A stretch of 64,000 nt of DNA from CAYVQZ01 sp964453435 (GCA_964453435.1 CAYVQZ010000005.1:46542-110541), one strand, 5' to 3'. Shown: positions 34,362 to 44,582, counted from the stretch's first letter. Notes: generated by a model not told the origin, from the letters alone. Made by a program: numbers and translations.

Positions 34362-35378
34362 TCAGTCCGGCGTTTTTTGCGCGGCCTCCTCGAGAAGTTT
34401 CAGGTTGGTCGGCGAAGGCGTAATCCGGCCCTTCTCCATCATCTTAATGATCTCCCGCACCGCAGCGTTAATGGGAACATGCACACCCATCTCTTCAGCT
34501 TTCTCCACGCAGTATCCCGTAATGTAATCCACTTCCGTCATCAAGCCTCTTTCAATGTCCTGGAGCGGACCGGGCTTGATCTGTCCGTGGACCGCCGCCA
34601 TCATGTCAAGTATCTGGTGACAGAACTCGAGCCGTTCCGCCGGGGGCGACTTGAAAATTGTCGGGTCAACGAGCCCCTCGTATTTCTCGACAGTTACGCC
34701 GCATGCCTGCGCGGCGCTCACCACCTCGCCGATCAGCTTGACGAAAACATGCTTATTCCTCGTCGGCGCAAGCGCCTCGCCGACGGTAAGCCCGAGAACC
34801 GAACATCCCGCTATCAAACAATTGATGCTGAGCTTCGCCCATAAGTGGCCGTAAATATTCGGGGTGAGAATCGTTTCGCACATGTCGTCGAGGACGTCCT
34901 TAATCATATTCAATCGACGGGTCATCCGGCCGTCCAGTTCACCGAGCGTGAATTTCCCCTCGGAGGTCTGCCTGAGATGACCGGGCGCCACAAACGTGGC
35001 CCCCCACCCGGTGATGCAACCCATAACCCGTTCCGGCCCTATGACCCGTGCAATTGCGTCTTCGTTGATTCCGTTCTGGAGAGAGACAACCAGGCTGTTG
35101 GAATCAAGGAACGACCGGATGCTTTTCATCGCGTCGAGCGTATTGTTCGATTTGACGGCGATGAATACGAGTTCAAGCGGTGCTTCAAGCTCATCGGCGG
35201 AAACCGCGTTCAGCGGAATAATCATCTCGCCGCGCACTCCGTCGATGCGGAGGCCTTTCTTACTATGTTCGCGGTGCCGCGGATTCGCATCCACGAGCGT
35301 TACGTCTATTCCCGCTTTTGCCAGGTATGCGCCGACTATTCCGCCGACGGCTCCGGCGCCGACAATCGTAATCTTCAT
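34362..35378 (-). CDS. Ketopantoate reductase family protein (PanE/ApbA)
   Basis: A 338-residue NADPH-dependent dehydrogenase. It starts with the Rossmann motif GAGAVGGIVGAYLAKAG and has the catalytic-lysine region AVKSNNTLDA, the QNGINED segment and a C-terminal helical domain. It is about 30-40 residues longer than E. coli PanE. The family includes true 2-dehydropantoate 2-reductase and look-alikes acting on other 2-keto acids, so the gene symbol is withheld. No other pantothenate gene is in view. Confidence 0.82.
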   Translation of the reverse strand: MKITIVGAGAVGGIVGAYLAKAGIDVTLVDANPRHREHSKKGLRIDGVRGEMIIPLNAVSADELEAPLELVFIAVKSNNTLDAMKSIRSFLDSNSLVVSLQNGINEDAIARVIGPERVMGCITGWGATFVAPGHLRQTSEGKFTLGELDGRMTRRLNMIKDVLDDMCETILTPNIYGHLWAKLSINCLIAGCSVLGLTVGEALAPTRNKHVFVKLIGEVVSAAQACGVTVEKYEGLVDPTIFKSPPAERLEFCHQILDMMAAVHGQIKPGPLQDIERGLMTEVDYITGYCVEKAEEMGVHVPINAAVREIIKMMEKGRITPSPTNLKLLEEAAQKTPD

Positions 35379-35458
35379 TCGGCTTCTCCATTAAATCCAT
35401 CGGCCAGTGAAAGCAATTAAGAATATATCGCATCGGGCCGTTCTGTCCAAAAAAAGAA

Positions 35459-35487
35459 TTAGCAACGGAAACCGAATAGGGTATAAT
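35459..35487 (+). promoter_or_regulatory. Sigma-70 promoter of the CMD-family gene
   Basis: TTAGCA at 35459-35464 and a perfect TATAAT at 35482-35487 with a 17-base spacer, about 100 bases ahead of the ATG. Confidence 0.65.
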
Positions 35488-35589
35488 TGAGTCTTGTTGC
35501 GATGCGGCGCGAAACAGAAACGGAGCAGGAATTTGATCCGCCAATCGCGCAGGCCGGAGCCTTAACAAACGAACTCAAAGGAGACGCCC

Positions 35590-35973
35590 ATGGAAGAGAA
35601 AATGAACGATGTGGTGCGAAAGACGGCATCCGAACGGATGACAGAAGAACGAGTATCAAACTTGCAGGACCTCATGAATTACTTCGACCCGGAACTCGCC
35701 GCCGATATCGGGAACTTTGTTCTGGGGAAATTGTATTCCAGAAGCGTGATTCCCTGGAGAACCCGCCAGCTCTGTTCGATTGCGGCTCTTACCGTTCTGT
35801 ATCGGCCGGAACAGCTCCGGGGCCACATAATCTACGCGCTGAACGCGGGCGCAACGAAGGAGGAAATCGGCGAAACAATCATACAGGTGGCTATCTACGG
35901 CGGATTCCCCGCCGCGATTGAAGCGCTGAAGGTGGCCAAAGAAACGATAGAAGGCTTCGCGACAAAGAAGTGA
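35590..35973 (+). CDS. Carboxymuconolactone decarboxylase (CMD) family protein
   Basis: A 127-residue, all-helical CMD/AhpD-fold protein. The core RQLCSIAALTVLYRPEQLRGH followed by ALNAGATKEEIGE matches the family, including the conserved Cys and His. The second Cys of an AhpD CxxC motif is absent (Ser-Ile-Ala follow), so a peroxidase role is unlikely. Substrate unknown. It starts at an ATG behind aaaggagac and has its own promoter. Confidence 0.8.
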   Translation: MEEKMNDVVRKTASERMTEERVSNLQDLMNYFDPELAADIGNFVLGKLYSRSVIPWRTRQLCSIAALTVLYRPEQLRGHIIYALNAGATKEEIGETIIQVAIYGGFPAAIEALKVAKETIEGFATKK

Positions 35974-36011
35974 GTTTTCCACGCGGTTCGGGTTCCGCCG
36001 CTATCCTGCGG

Positions 36012-38303
36012 TCAACGGGTGGCATCGCGGCGGGTGACCCCGTGGCCGGCAACGTGGCCGTCGGATTGCTTGAGACGCTTGAGAATGTCGTTTATGGTGG
36101 AAGTCTCTGAACGCTCGAGCGCCTTTCCGCCAAATCTCGCACGGTAATACATCGAGGTCAGCGCTTCGATCTCAGAAAACATCGGGTGACTACGAAGCGA
36201 GGGATAATCGAGAAACTCGCGCGGCGTCACATGTCGCGGCTTGACGATATTTCTCTTTTCGAGCATATTCAGCATTCTGCCATAGAAAAGCGTCCCGCCG
36301 CCGTTCCTCCATTTCAGCTTGTTCATCGGCAAAGACAGCGCGGGGAGCAACTCATATTTTCTTGACAGTGAAAACAAGAGTCCGAGAAGCGCGGCGATTG
36401 CTGTCAGAACGAGCCAGTATAAGAGATTCGGACGCGCCGCTCCCTTTGCGAATCTTTCCAGAACACTTGCCACCGCGTCGGGAATATCGTTGACGACGAA
36501 CTCTTTCATTTCCGCAAAGAACCGGAGTCTCCCGGTTTCGTTGTAACCGACCACATATTTGCGCCATTGAATCTGAAGAACCATGAGCCGGCGCTCAATT
36601 GCCCGGGCAATCAGGGAGCGCCTTTGCTGAAAATATTCGTCGGCGGCAGAGCGTGGTGACGGGTCGAACGAAATCCATCCGTATCCCGGGAACAACGCTT
36701 CCACCCATGCGTGCGCGTCGCGTTGACGGACTTCATAGAATCCGCCGGCTTCGTTCCATTCTCCCCGCTGAAATCCCTTTGCCAATCGCGACGGGACCCC
36801 CAACATGCGAGCCATGATTGTCATTGCGGTCGCAAAATACTCACAGTGGCCGCTCCTGGTGACGAAGAGAAAGTTGACCAGCGGGTCTTCGTCCACAGAC
36901 GGGCCAAGATCGAGGCTATATGCGTATTGGGTCTCCAGAAAATTCTCGAGCGCGACGAGTTTGTCATATGGGCCCGGCGCATTTTTTGTTGTTTCCTCCG
37001 CGAGAGCATTAATCTGTTTATTCAGGCTGGGCGGGATTTGCAGGTAGTGAGACCGCACGTATCTGCCGTGATCGGGATTCTCAATCAACGCCTGAAAGTC
37101 CTCGGCCGACACTTGTCGGAGGACCCCCCTGTCGGGCTCGGCGAGCGCGGAATATGCCGTATAGGTGATGAATTCAGGCAGGGCGTGCCTGTTGTTCATA
37201 TAATATGATTTATTAAAGTCCTGGCCAACGCCAAAGGTGAAAGGGCCCTGAACCGCCCTGAGCTCGCCCGCTCCGAAAATGCTTTCGGAATACGGGACTT
37301 CCAGATAAAAGACCTGTTTGAGAAGCCTGGGGTCATTGTCGAGCTGCTCTGGACCCGCCACCTCTGCAAATCGCTCATCGAGTATGAAGAGTTCGGGTTT
37401 CTGTGGAAATACAATTCCGATGTTCTTGCTGCCCGTGGACCACTGCCTGCCGTTATAGTATGCGAAATAGTCCCGGCTCGAACTCCAGGCAACACCGTCG
37501 TAAATATTCAGCGCGCCACCGCGCCACCTCACATTCTGGTCTTCTATCGGTCCCTCAGGAACTTCGACTCTGAGCGCAAGGGTCTGGTCCTCCTGTATTC
37601 TCCCGAACGACCCCAGCCTTACAGAGCGTGTGAAACCGGTGCGCTGCCGCGCAAGCTGCAATTGTTCCAGTGCGTCTATCGTGTTTCCCCTCGCAATGAG
37701 CGCATACCGCAAACGCGGAGCGCTGTAGAAGAACCCGAGAGTCAACGGAAGCAAAATCATAGTCCACACAATAGAGGACCACAGCAATCCTCGAGGAATG
37801 CCCTGTCTTTCCAGAACGGTGTCCGAGCCTTCGCCGCCTGTTTGCAAGCCCCGAACCAAATATATGAGCAGAACTCCATATGCCGCAATCGTGCAATATG
37901 CTGTTAGAACGACGGCAAACGCGATGCCGGTTGTCAGGTTGGTCGCCGCCAGCAGTTGAGCAAAACTTACCACAAACATCTGCCGGTATACTCCAACGTT
38001 TTTTGGATTGAACAGGAAGAACGCCTGCGCAAACATGGCGACATATACGGCCGGCAATAAAAGGTTTCGGAAAAGCATTACGCCGAACGGAAAGAAGAGC
38101 AGCATACACAATCCAGACGCCAGCCATAAGCGCCGGTAGACGGTGCGGTGTTTCCGGGGGCCTTCGTAAAACCACCCGAGTATAACCATGCCGGCGCCGG
38201 CCAACGCCCAAGCGGGAGAAAAGTACTCGGTCAGCGTTACCGACCAGAATCCCAACAGCGCGAGCGTGTATGCGCTTAACCTGAGATGCCAGTGCACCTT
38301 CAT
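36012..38303 (-). CDS. TgpA-like transglutaminase membrane protein (DUF3488 / transglutaminase / DUF4129)
   Basis: A 763-residue protein with five or six N-terminal spans (DUF3488), a large periplasmic domain, another span near residue 640, and a cytoplasmic C-terminal DUF4129 segment. The transglutaminase-like triad is visible in RSGHCEYFATAM (Cys), RDAHAWVEAL (His) and WISFDPSP (Asp). Its start overlaps the DUF58 gene by 4 bases. With MoxR and DUF58 it forms a widespread three-gene set whose function is poorly known; periplasmic peptide cross-linking or hydrolysis is suggested by the fold. Confidence 0.9.
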   Translation of the reverse strand: MKVHWHLRLSAYTLALLGFWSVTLTEYFSPAWALAGAGMVILGWFYEGPRKHRTVYRRLWLASGLCMLLFFPFGVMLFRNLLLPAVYVAMFAQAFFLFNPKNVGVYRQMFVVSFAQLLAATNLTTGIAFAVVLTAYCTIAAYGVLLIYLVRGLQTGGEGSDTVLERQGIPRGLLWSSIVWTMILLPLTLGFFYSAPRLRYALIARGNTIDALEQLQLARQRTGFTRSVRLGSFGRIQEDQTLALRVEVPEGPIEDQNVRWRGGALNIYDGVAWSSSRDYFAYYNGRQWSTGSKNIGIVFPQKPELFILDERFAEVAGPEQLDNDPRLLKQVFYLEVPYSESIFGAGELRAVQGPFTFGVGQDFNKSYYMNNRHALPEFITYTAYSALAEPDRGVLRQVSAEDFQALIENPDHGRYVRSHYLQIPPSLNKQINALAEETTKNAPGPYDKLVALENFLETQYAYSLDLGPSVDEDPLVNFLFVTRSGHCEYFATAMTIMARMLGVPSRLAKGFQRGEWNEAGGFYEVRQRDAHAWVEALFPGYGWISFDPSPRSAADEYFQQRRSLIARAIERRLMVLQIQWRKYVVGYNETGRLRFFAEMKEFVVNDIPDAVASVLERFAKGAARPNLLYWLVLTAIAALLGLLFSLSRKYELLPALSLPMNKLKWRNGGGTLFYGRMLNMLEKRNIVKPRHVTPREFLDYPSLRSHPMFSEIEALTSMYYRARFGGKALERSETSTINDILKRLKQSDGHVAGHGVTRRDATR

Positions 38304-39418
38304 GCCGGGCCGCCTCTTATCTTCTCGTCGAGGACCAGGCCGAAATTCCCGTCCGTCGAACGAATCGTTACCGTACCGTTGTCGCGCGTAACCAGCACAC
38401 CGGCGCCGCCTTCAAAAATGTTTTTATGCACTGTTGCCCCGCGTTTTTCTTCCGGGCCGACAGGTTCAACCATGGCAAGCGTGATAAGCATCCTGTGCAT
38501 GTGGTCGAGTCCATCACCGTAACCGACCACCTTGTCGCGGGTGACAAGCTTGAGGGAGTATCCGTTCCTGCACAGGTACCACACGAGCGAGGCCGCGGCG
38601 CTGACGGCGCGCTCAAACGTGGCGAGTGAACTCTCGGACCGGTCGGTGAGCGCGTTATCGAAGAAAATGCAGACGCGCCGCCGTTCCTCGCATTCGGTCT
38701 CTCGAATGATAAGTCGATTCAACTTAGCCGACAACTTCCAACAGATATTGGCTGCCTCCTCGCCATGCCGATACTCGCGAACGCCGTACAACCCGCTTCC
38801 CGGACCTTTCAGGTGCTGGGAGAATTCGTCCTGCAAATGCCCTCTTCCCGGAACAGACTTGGTAAGGTCGAAAATGCCGGGATAAACGACTATCTGATGA
38901 CCGTCGGACACCGCCCTGTTCAATTTGAACAATCCCCACGGGAATCTTGAACTGAGCGAGATTGGAGGAAACTCGTGAAGGCCGCGATGGGGCAGTGACA
39001 TTTCGATCTCACGGCGCTGTATGCTTCCTCTCGGAATCGCGAGGAAATAGGAACCACCACTTCCCTCCGCCATTCGACGGAGAGTAACCCCGAAAGAACC
39101 GAAGAACCGCTTTTCGTTGGCTATCTCGACCGTTACCCGGAAGGGATGACCCGCGACGGCATAGGAAGGCGCCCGTCTGTTCACGCTGAGTCCCTTCAGA
39201 TTCACGCGCCCTGCGATGAGGGAAACAACCAAGGCTCCGAGCATCACGCCCCCAATGAGGTAGAGCAAGTTATTCCCGCTGTTGAATCCGGCGAGAGCTA
39301 TGAGAACCAGAAGCGCAAGATAGACCAGTGTCTCGCCGGACATCGTGCTGAGCAGTTGTGGATGCGATGCCCCGCCGGAACGGCTGAATAATGTCTTTCG
39401 TCGTTTATTGAGCAGCAT
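38300..39418 (-). CDS. DUF58 domain protein
   Basis: A 372-residue protein with two N-terminal spans (about residues 30-70) and a von Willebrand A-like DUF58 domain. The signature YGVREYRHGEEAANICWK leads to KLNRLIIRE. It starts 1 base before the moxR stop region and overlaps the transglutaminase gene by 4 bases. From family knowledge DUF58 proteins are partners of MoxR ATPases, probably in assembling or maturing envelope proteins. Confidence 0.88.
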   Translation of the reverse strand: MLLNKRRKTLFSRSGGASHPQLLSTMSGETLVYLALLVLIALAGFNSGNNLLYLIGGVMLGALVVSLIAGRVNLKGLSVNRRAPSYAVAGHPFRVTVEIANEKRFFGSFGVTLRRMAEGSGGSYFLAIPRGSIQRREIEMSLPHRGLHEFPPISLSSRFPWGLFKLNRAVSDGHQIVVYPGIFDLTKSVPGRGHLQDEFSQHLKGPGSGLYGVREYRHGEEAANICWKLSAKLNRLIIRETECEERRRVCIFFDNALTDRSESSLATFERAVSAAASLVWYLCRNGYSLKLVTRDKVVGYGDGLDHMHRMLITLAMVEPVGPEEKRGATVHKNIFEGGAGVLVTRDNGTVTIRSTDGNFGLVLDEKIRGGPA

Positions 39419-39419
39419 T

Positions 39420-40379
39420 TCAAAGTGGAACAGGTGTTTGAGTCAAAATATCTTCGATGGCGCGTTCGGCCACCTCGGTGCGGGGACCCTCCAAATCAAG
39501 CCTCGTTGCGGGAATAATCCGGTGGGAAAGGCAGGGAACTGCAAGGTCTTTTACGTCGTCGGGCACGCAGTACTCGCGCCCCATAACAAACGCATATGCC
39601 TGAACGGCTCTGTAGAAGGCCATCGCCCCTCGCGGGCTGACTCCCAACTCAATGGCCGGCGCCCTCCGCGTGGCATTGATAATGGCCATCAAATACTCGA
39701 CGAGCGAACTGTCGACGCTCACCTCAGCAACCATGTTCTGCATTACTCTGACATCGTCGGCATGGATGACCGGCTCGAGCGCGGCAACCGGGTCGGTAAG
39801 CGCTTGACTGACTATCATGCTCTTCTCATCCTCGTTCGGAGGATACCCCATCCGGATTTTCAGCATGAACCGGTCCAATTGAGACTCGGGCAACGGATAC
39901 GTGCCATGAAACTCGATCGGGTTTTGCGTGGCGAGCACAAGGAACGGCTGGGGCAATTCGTACGTCACCCCGTCGACCGAAACCTGAAGGTCATTCATCG
40001 CTTCGAGCAAACAGCTCTGCGTTTTCGGGGTCGTCCGGTTGATTTCATCTGCAAGGATGACGTTGGCGAAAATGGGCCCGACTTTGAACTCGAACTGCTG
40101 CGTATGCTGGTTGTAGATAGTAACTCCAATGATGTCGGACGGAAGCAGGTCGCTCGTGAATTGAATCCGCTGAAACGTGCAGTCGATTGATTTTGAAATC
40201 GCCCTCGCCAGTGTCGTCTTTCCGATGCCGGGGACATCTTCGATTAACAGGTGCCCCTTTCCGAGCAGCGCCGCAATTGCGAGGCGAACTACTTTTGCCT
40301 TGCCGAAAATCACCGTGGTGATGTTTTCTTCCAGCGAGTGTATCGACTCAGTGGCTTTTTCTAATCCCCTTATAGCCAT
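39420..40379 (-). CDS. MoxR family AAA+ ATPase
   Basis: A 319-residue AAA+ protein. Walker A is EDVPGIGKTTLARA, Walker B is ILADEINRTTPKTQ, and the family C-terminal lid contains GVSPRGAMAFYRA. It is the first gene of a moxR-DUF58-tgpA operon on the minus strand. MoxR proteins act as chaperone-like ATPases for their VWA partners. The 285 bases upstream, down to alr, hold its promoter but none was called confidently. Confidence 0.92.
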   Translation of the reverse strand: MAIRGLEKATESIHSLEENITTVIFGKAKVVRLAIAALLGKGHLLIEDVPGIGKTTLARAISKSIDCTFQRIQFTSDLLPSDIIGVTIYNQHTQQFEFKVGPIFANVILADEINRTTPKTQSCLLEAMNDLQVSVDGVTYELPQPFLVLATQNPIEFHGTYPLPESQLDRFMLKIRMGYPPNEDEKSMIVSQALTDPVAALEPVIHADDVRVMQNMVAEVSVDSSLVEYLMAIINATRRAPAIELGVSPRGAMAFYRAVQAYAFVMGREYCVPDDVKDLAVPCLSHRIIPATRLDLEGPRTEVAERAIEDILTQTPVPL

Positions 40380-40663
40380 TTTGTGAATGGTGATTCCCTC
40401 CCCTTCATAAAGCTACCCTTGATGCGTTGAGCGCGCCCCACGATTCGGTGTTTTGTGCGGGTGCATCCCATCATTTACGAATCCCCAAAAGGCGGGGATT
40501 CCCCCTTGGGCCCAGTGAGTCTTGTTCCACACCGCTATTTCGGCAAAATGTGCAATCGTGAGACAGTGTCAAACTCTCCTTCGCTGTGGAATCCCGAAAC
40601 TATCCCCACATATAGTTTGCTCGAACACAACGCTCCGGTCAAGCCCCCCCATTTCACAAAACC

Positions 40664-41803
40664 TCAATGAATGTATTGGCGCGGCACTCTTTTGCTTATT
40701 CCGCAGAGAATCTCGTATGGAATCGTGCCGGCCCAATTGGCAAGGTCCTCCGCCGTAATCTTTTGGGAATCGTCGGCGCCGAGCAGCGTGACCGCATCTC
40801 CGAGGGCAGCGCCGGGAACGGACGTAACATCAACGAGCAATTGGTCCATGCTTACCCGCCCGACCACCGGCGCCAGAACACCGCGCACAATTGCCTTGCC
40901 GTTGTTGGAGAGTCGCCAGGGATATCCATCCGCGTACCCCACGTTTGCGGTTGCGATGCGCCGCTGGTCCGACGCCACAAAGCTCCTGCCATATCCCAAT
41001 GAGACGCCTGCGGGAACATCCTTGAGAAACACGATTGACGTTTTCAAGCTCAAAGCCGGCCTCAACGCTATCTTCTTCTCGAGGCTCCTGTCGGGATACA
41101 CTCCGTACAGGATCAAGCCGGGTCGGACCAGGGTCAGATACGCCTCGGGATAATTGATAACGGCCCCGCTGTTGCATGCATGGACCCTCGGGGGATGCAG
41201 ACCCCGCGCAGAAAGCTCGTCCAGCAAATTCTTGAATATTCGCATCTGATCACGAGTGAACTCGTCGCCTTCGATTTCAGACGTCGCAAAGTGAGTGTAA
41301 ACACCGTCCAATTCAACATTCGGGAGCCGCGCAAGACGGGCGATTTTGTCGGCCGCCGTCGACGCGGGAAAGCCGATTCGGCCCATCCCGGTATCGACAT
41401 CCGCGTGCATCTTCGCAATGGTTCCGAGGCGTCCCGCCGCTTCTGAAAGCCTCTCGGCTGTCTCACGGGTGGCAACGGTAACCGTGAGCTCGTGTTCCAG
41501 GACGGTGTTAATCTCTTCCTCGCTTATACAGCATTGCACGAGGAGCGGCAAATCAATGCCGGCTTGCCTGAGTTCCACGCCCTCGTCCACAAGGGCGACT
41601 CCGAGCATTGAAGCGCCGGCATCCTGACACGCTTTTGCGACTTGCAAGGCCCCATGCCCATACGCATCGGCCTTGACCACCGCCAAAATTTCGACTCTCT
41701 CCCCTACGAGCTTGCGAACCTGCGCGATGTTGTGCCGGACCGCGTTCAGGTCGACAATCGCCTTCGTTGAACGGAGCTTTGTCAGGTGAGTAACCTCGTT
41801 CAT
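40664..41803 (-). CDS. alr: Alanine racemase
   Basis: A 379-residue PLP enzyme making D-alanine for peptidoglycan. The PLP lysine sits in LAVVKADAYGHG near residue 44, and the C-terminal domain has VGRVSMDQLLVDVT and the catalytic-tyrosine segment VSLGYGRSF. Length is typical. Its start overlaps the mdh stop by 4 bases, an unusual pairing that implies co-translation with malate dehydrogenase. Confidence 0.94.
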   Translation of the reverse strand: MNEVTHLTKLRSTKAIVDLNAVRHNIAQVRKLVGERVEILAVVKADAYGHGALQVAKACQDAGASMLGVALVDEGVELRQAGIDLPLLVQCCISEEEINTVLEHELTVTVATRETAERLSEAAGRLGTIAKMHADVDTGMGRIGFPASTAADKIARLARLPNVELDGVYTHFATSEIEGDEFTRDQMRIFKNLLDELSARGLHPPRVHACNSGAVINYPEAYLTLVRPGLILYGVYPDRSLEKKIALRPALSLKTSIVFLKDVPAGVSLGYGRSFVASDQRRIATANVGYADGYPWRLSNNGKAIVRGVLAPVVGRVSMDQLLVDVTSVPGAALGDAVTLLGADDSQKITAEDLANWAGTIPYEILCGISKRVPRQYIH

Positions 41804-42729
41804 AAAAGCTTCAATCGGTCGATATCCTTCTTGACATCCTCCGCCGACCGCTTGAGCGCTTCAAGTTCGGGCGGCTCCAGTTTGACTTCGATTATTTTCT
41901 CCATTCCCTTTTGCCCGAGCACGGCGGGCACGCCGGCGCAGACATCGGTGAGCCCGTACTCTCCGTCCAGAATCGCGGCACAGGGGAGGACTCTCTTCTT
42001 ATTCCTGACGACAGCCTCCACCATTTCGGCTAAGGACGCGCCGGGAGAATAGTACGCGCTGCCGGTTTTCAAGAGCCCGACTATTTCGCCGCCCGCCTTC
42101 CGAGTCCGTTCCACCAGCCGTTCGATAGTGGCGTCGTCCATGAGCTGCGTAATCGGGATTCCCGAAACGGTCGTGTAACGGGGCAGCGGAACCATCGAGT
42201 CGCCATGACCGCCCAGAACCAGCGCATGCGTGTCTTTCACTGACACCCCGAGTTCCATCGCCACGAAACTGCGAAGGCGCGCCGAGTCCAGCACTCCCGC
42301 CATTCCGAACACCCGTTTGCGTCCGAAACCCGAAATGCGGTATGCCAGATACGTCATCACGTCGAGCGGATTGGTTACAACCATGATCATCGCTTCGGGC
42401 GCCAGCCGCACGACGTCTTCGACGATCTTTCTTATAATTTCTGCGTTTTTCTCCAGGAGGTCGGAGCGAGACATGCCGGGCTTCCGAGCAAGCCCCGCCG
42501 TAATCAGAACAAGGCCGGAGTCCTTCATCGCGCTCATTTCATTCGTACCATGAACCCGGCTGTCAGAGCCGATTAACGGCGCCGTCTCCCACATGTCGAG
42601 TCCCTTGCCTTGGGGCAGACCCTCGACTATGTCAATCATCACAAGTTCCTCACACAATTCCTTTTCGGCTATATACTGCACTGCAGTTGCGCCAACGTTT
42701 CCGGCTCCGACCATGGTTATTTTGCGCAT
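41800..42729 (-). CDS. mdh: Malate dehydrogenase (LDH-like, type 3)
   Basis: A 309-residue NAD-dependent enzyme. GAGNVGATAVQYI binds NAD, ARKPGMSRSDLL carries the substrate arginines that favour malate over lactate, and VLGGHGDSMVPL carries the catalytic His. It interconverts malate and oxaloacetate. The ATG follows ggagga. It is the first gene of an mdh-alr pair. Confidence 0.93.
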   Translation of the reverse strand: MRKITMVGAGNVGATAVQYIAEKELCEELVMIDIVEGLPQGKGLDMWETAPLIGSDSRVHGTNEMSAMKDSGLVLITAGLARKPGMSRSDLLEKNAEIIRKIVEDVVRLAPEAMIMVVTNPLDVMTYLAYRISGFGRKRVFGMAGVLDSARLRSFVAMELGVSVKDTHALVLGGHGDSMVPLPRYTTVSGIPITQLMDDATIERLVERTRKAGGEIVGLLKTGSAYYSPGASLAEMVEAVVRNKKRVLPCAAILDGEYGLTDVCAGVPAVLGQKGMEKIIEVKLEPPELEALKRSAEDVKKDIDRLKLL

Positions 42730-43586
42730 TTGTCTCCTCCGTGCCCTATTCTTGGCTGAATATGCAATTTTCTTGCCACCTTACGTGTACTGAAGATACC
42801 CAATTCTCAATTGCATCAACCGATAGAAACCCCCATTTTACAGCCACAAGAATACCATAATCGGGCCGTGGAATCAACATGTGACCACTCTGAATCCGAT
42901 TTCGCAATTTGTTGACTTCAGTGGAGATATGTGATTTAATCGCCCCCGCGTGGCGAAACTCTTGTGTCACGAGTGCCTACATTGTCCGCGCGTTTCCAAA
43001 ATATGTTATCGGTATTTTCTTCATGCAATTTCTCCGCAAAGCCGAAACGCCGAGCCAAAATGTTTGTCCGAATGCGGTAGATCGCGCTGGAGGCTTCTTT
43101 CCGAAGAGCCTTGTTGGACCGAATGAGCCATTGCGAATTTCCGGCCAATATGGCACGATTCGTGCACATAAATTGTCACATTCAAGTTGAGCCGTCGCGA
43201 TTTGGCGGTGTTTACGGCTGGCGCCACTCATTACGAGAATGTTGTCAAGAAATGCCCGGGGTTTGATATAAATCGGGATGGAAGAAGCGCCATACTCGCT
43301 GCAGAATGTTGCAGTCGGTCGCGGACCGGGAACCGGAAGCGCTGATAAAAGCATGTTTGGGGGGAATTTTTTTCCTTTCATTGCGAAGGGTATGGCCGGT
43401 TCACAGTGGCCGCTTATACGTACGAGCCGGGTCAGGACGATGGGGGAAGGGCTTTGTTCTGCTTCCAAGCCGAGCGCAAACGGGCTGGCACGGAATAGGG
43501 CGCTCTCTGCGGGGCCGAACGCATAGCAGCTGCAATGGAGTGGAAAATGAGAGCGACCATCGGCGCTGAAATGCCTTTCCCGCTGA
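42730..43586. other. Long intergenic region upstream of the gsp operon
   Basis: About 860 bases between mdh (minus) and gspC (plus). Open frames here are short, lack ribosome sites and read as low-quality protein, so none is called. It must hold the mdh promoter. A sigma-54-like site, TGGCACG-N4-GTGCA, lies at 43151-43166 on the plus strand, with GG and GC 10 bases apart. No known RNA family was recognised, but the size would allow a small RNA. Confidence 0.45.
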
Positions 43587-43615
43587 TTGACATTGATATT
43601 GGATGGGTTTATAAT
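43587..43615 (+). promoter_or_regulatory. Consensus sigma-70 promoter of the gsp operon
   Basis: Perfect TTGACA at 43587-43592 and perfect TATAAT at 43610-43615 with a 17-base spacer, 34 bases ahead of gspC. Confidence 0.88.
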
Positions 43616-43649
43616 TAAAGGAAAATAGGCATCTTAGGAAAGGCGAACC

Positions 43650-44582
43650 ATGACATTCAGACCTCGGCAAATCAAGGCTTCGTTTTGGGCGGTCGACTTG
43701 CTGCTCACGACCATAATCGTGTTTTTCCTGTTCAAGGCGGGGCAGCATATCCTCGCAGCTCCGAGCGCTCCTCCGGAACCACTCTCCGATAACTCCGGAG
43801 CGAAAGCTCCCGCCGCAAGTCGGATGAAAATTCAATCATACCAAGAGTACGCCTCTCTCGGGAAAAGTAATTTGTTCGGTGCGCTTGCCTCCTCGCAGGG
43901 CGTGGTCCCCCCAAAAATAGAGGAGACCCTCCCGGAAACAACGCTGGAACTGGAGCTTCTCGGCTGTGTTGCGTCGGAAGAACCTGCTCTGAGTTCGGCC
44001 ATCATTCGTGACAAGAAAACCCGCGCGGAAGGGACTTACGCTCCGGGGGATTTCATCGTAAGCGACGCAAAGCTGGAAGCAATACGTGAATGCGAAGTGG
44101 TGATATCACGGTCGGGCAGACGAGAGGTTCTTACAATGTCTTTCAAAGGAGAGAGCCCATTCGTCGCGAGCTCGCCGTTCAGCGGCGGCCGTTCGGCGCC
44201 ATTTCCTTCTCCCACGCGCACGTCGGCAACTTCCCAGGAAGCCATACGCGTGGTTAACGACAACCTGCGTTATATTAACCGCCAAAGGCTGATGCAAGAA
44301 GCCAGAAGCAACATAGGCCAATTGTTGAATCAGGTCAACACAAGTCCCAATACGGTAGATGGTAATCCGGCCGGCATGCGAATTGACGCTCTGGGGAGCG
44401 ACCCCCTGATCGACCAGTCGGGCATTCAGGCGGGCGACGTTATAAAAAGCGTGAACGGTATCCGCGTTAACTCCACGGAAGACATCATTGGTGTTTCTGA
44501 TCGCCTTGAGAATTCACCGGAAATTCGAGTGGTTGTCGAACGCGATGGCCGCCACAGAACACTCGTGTACAAGGTCCGGTAA
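43650..44582 (+). CDS. gspC: Type II secretion protein GspC (inner-membrane coupling protein with PDZ)
   Basis: A 310-residue bitopic protein. One span at about residues 12-31 leads to a periplasmic homology region (YASLGKSNLFGAL through LELLGCVAS) that binds the secretin, and a C-terminal PDZ domain (GIQAGDVIKSVNGIRV). It links the inner-membrane platform to GspD and helps choose substrates. First gene of the operon; RBS aggaaagg. Confidence 0.9.
   Translation: MTFRPRQIKASFWAVDLLLTTIIVFFLFKAGQHILAAPSAPPEPLSDNSGAKAPAASRMKIQSYQEYASLGKSNLFGALASSQGVVPPKIEETLPETTLELELLGCVASEEPALSSAIIRDKKTRAEGTYAPGDFIVSDAKLEAIRECEVVISRSGRREVLTMSFKGESPFVASSPFSGGRSAPFPSPTRTSATSQEAIRVVNDNLRYINRQRLMQEARSNIGQLLNQVNTSPNTVDGNPAGMRIDALGSDPLIDQSGIQAGDVIKSVNGIRVNSTEDIIGVSDRLENSPEIRVVVERDGRHRTLVYKVR

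Noticed and set aside
40480..40500. Hairpin aatcccc/ggggatt between moxR and alr
   Set aside because: No T-run on either strand; too short to call a terminator.
42977..43468. 163-residue minus-strand frame in the region upstream of gspC
   Set aside because: No ribosome site and no family-like segments; likely chance.
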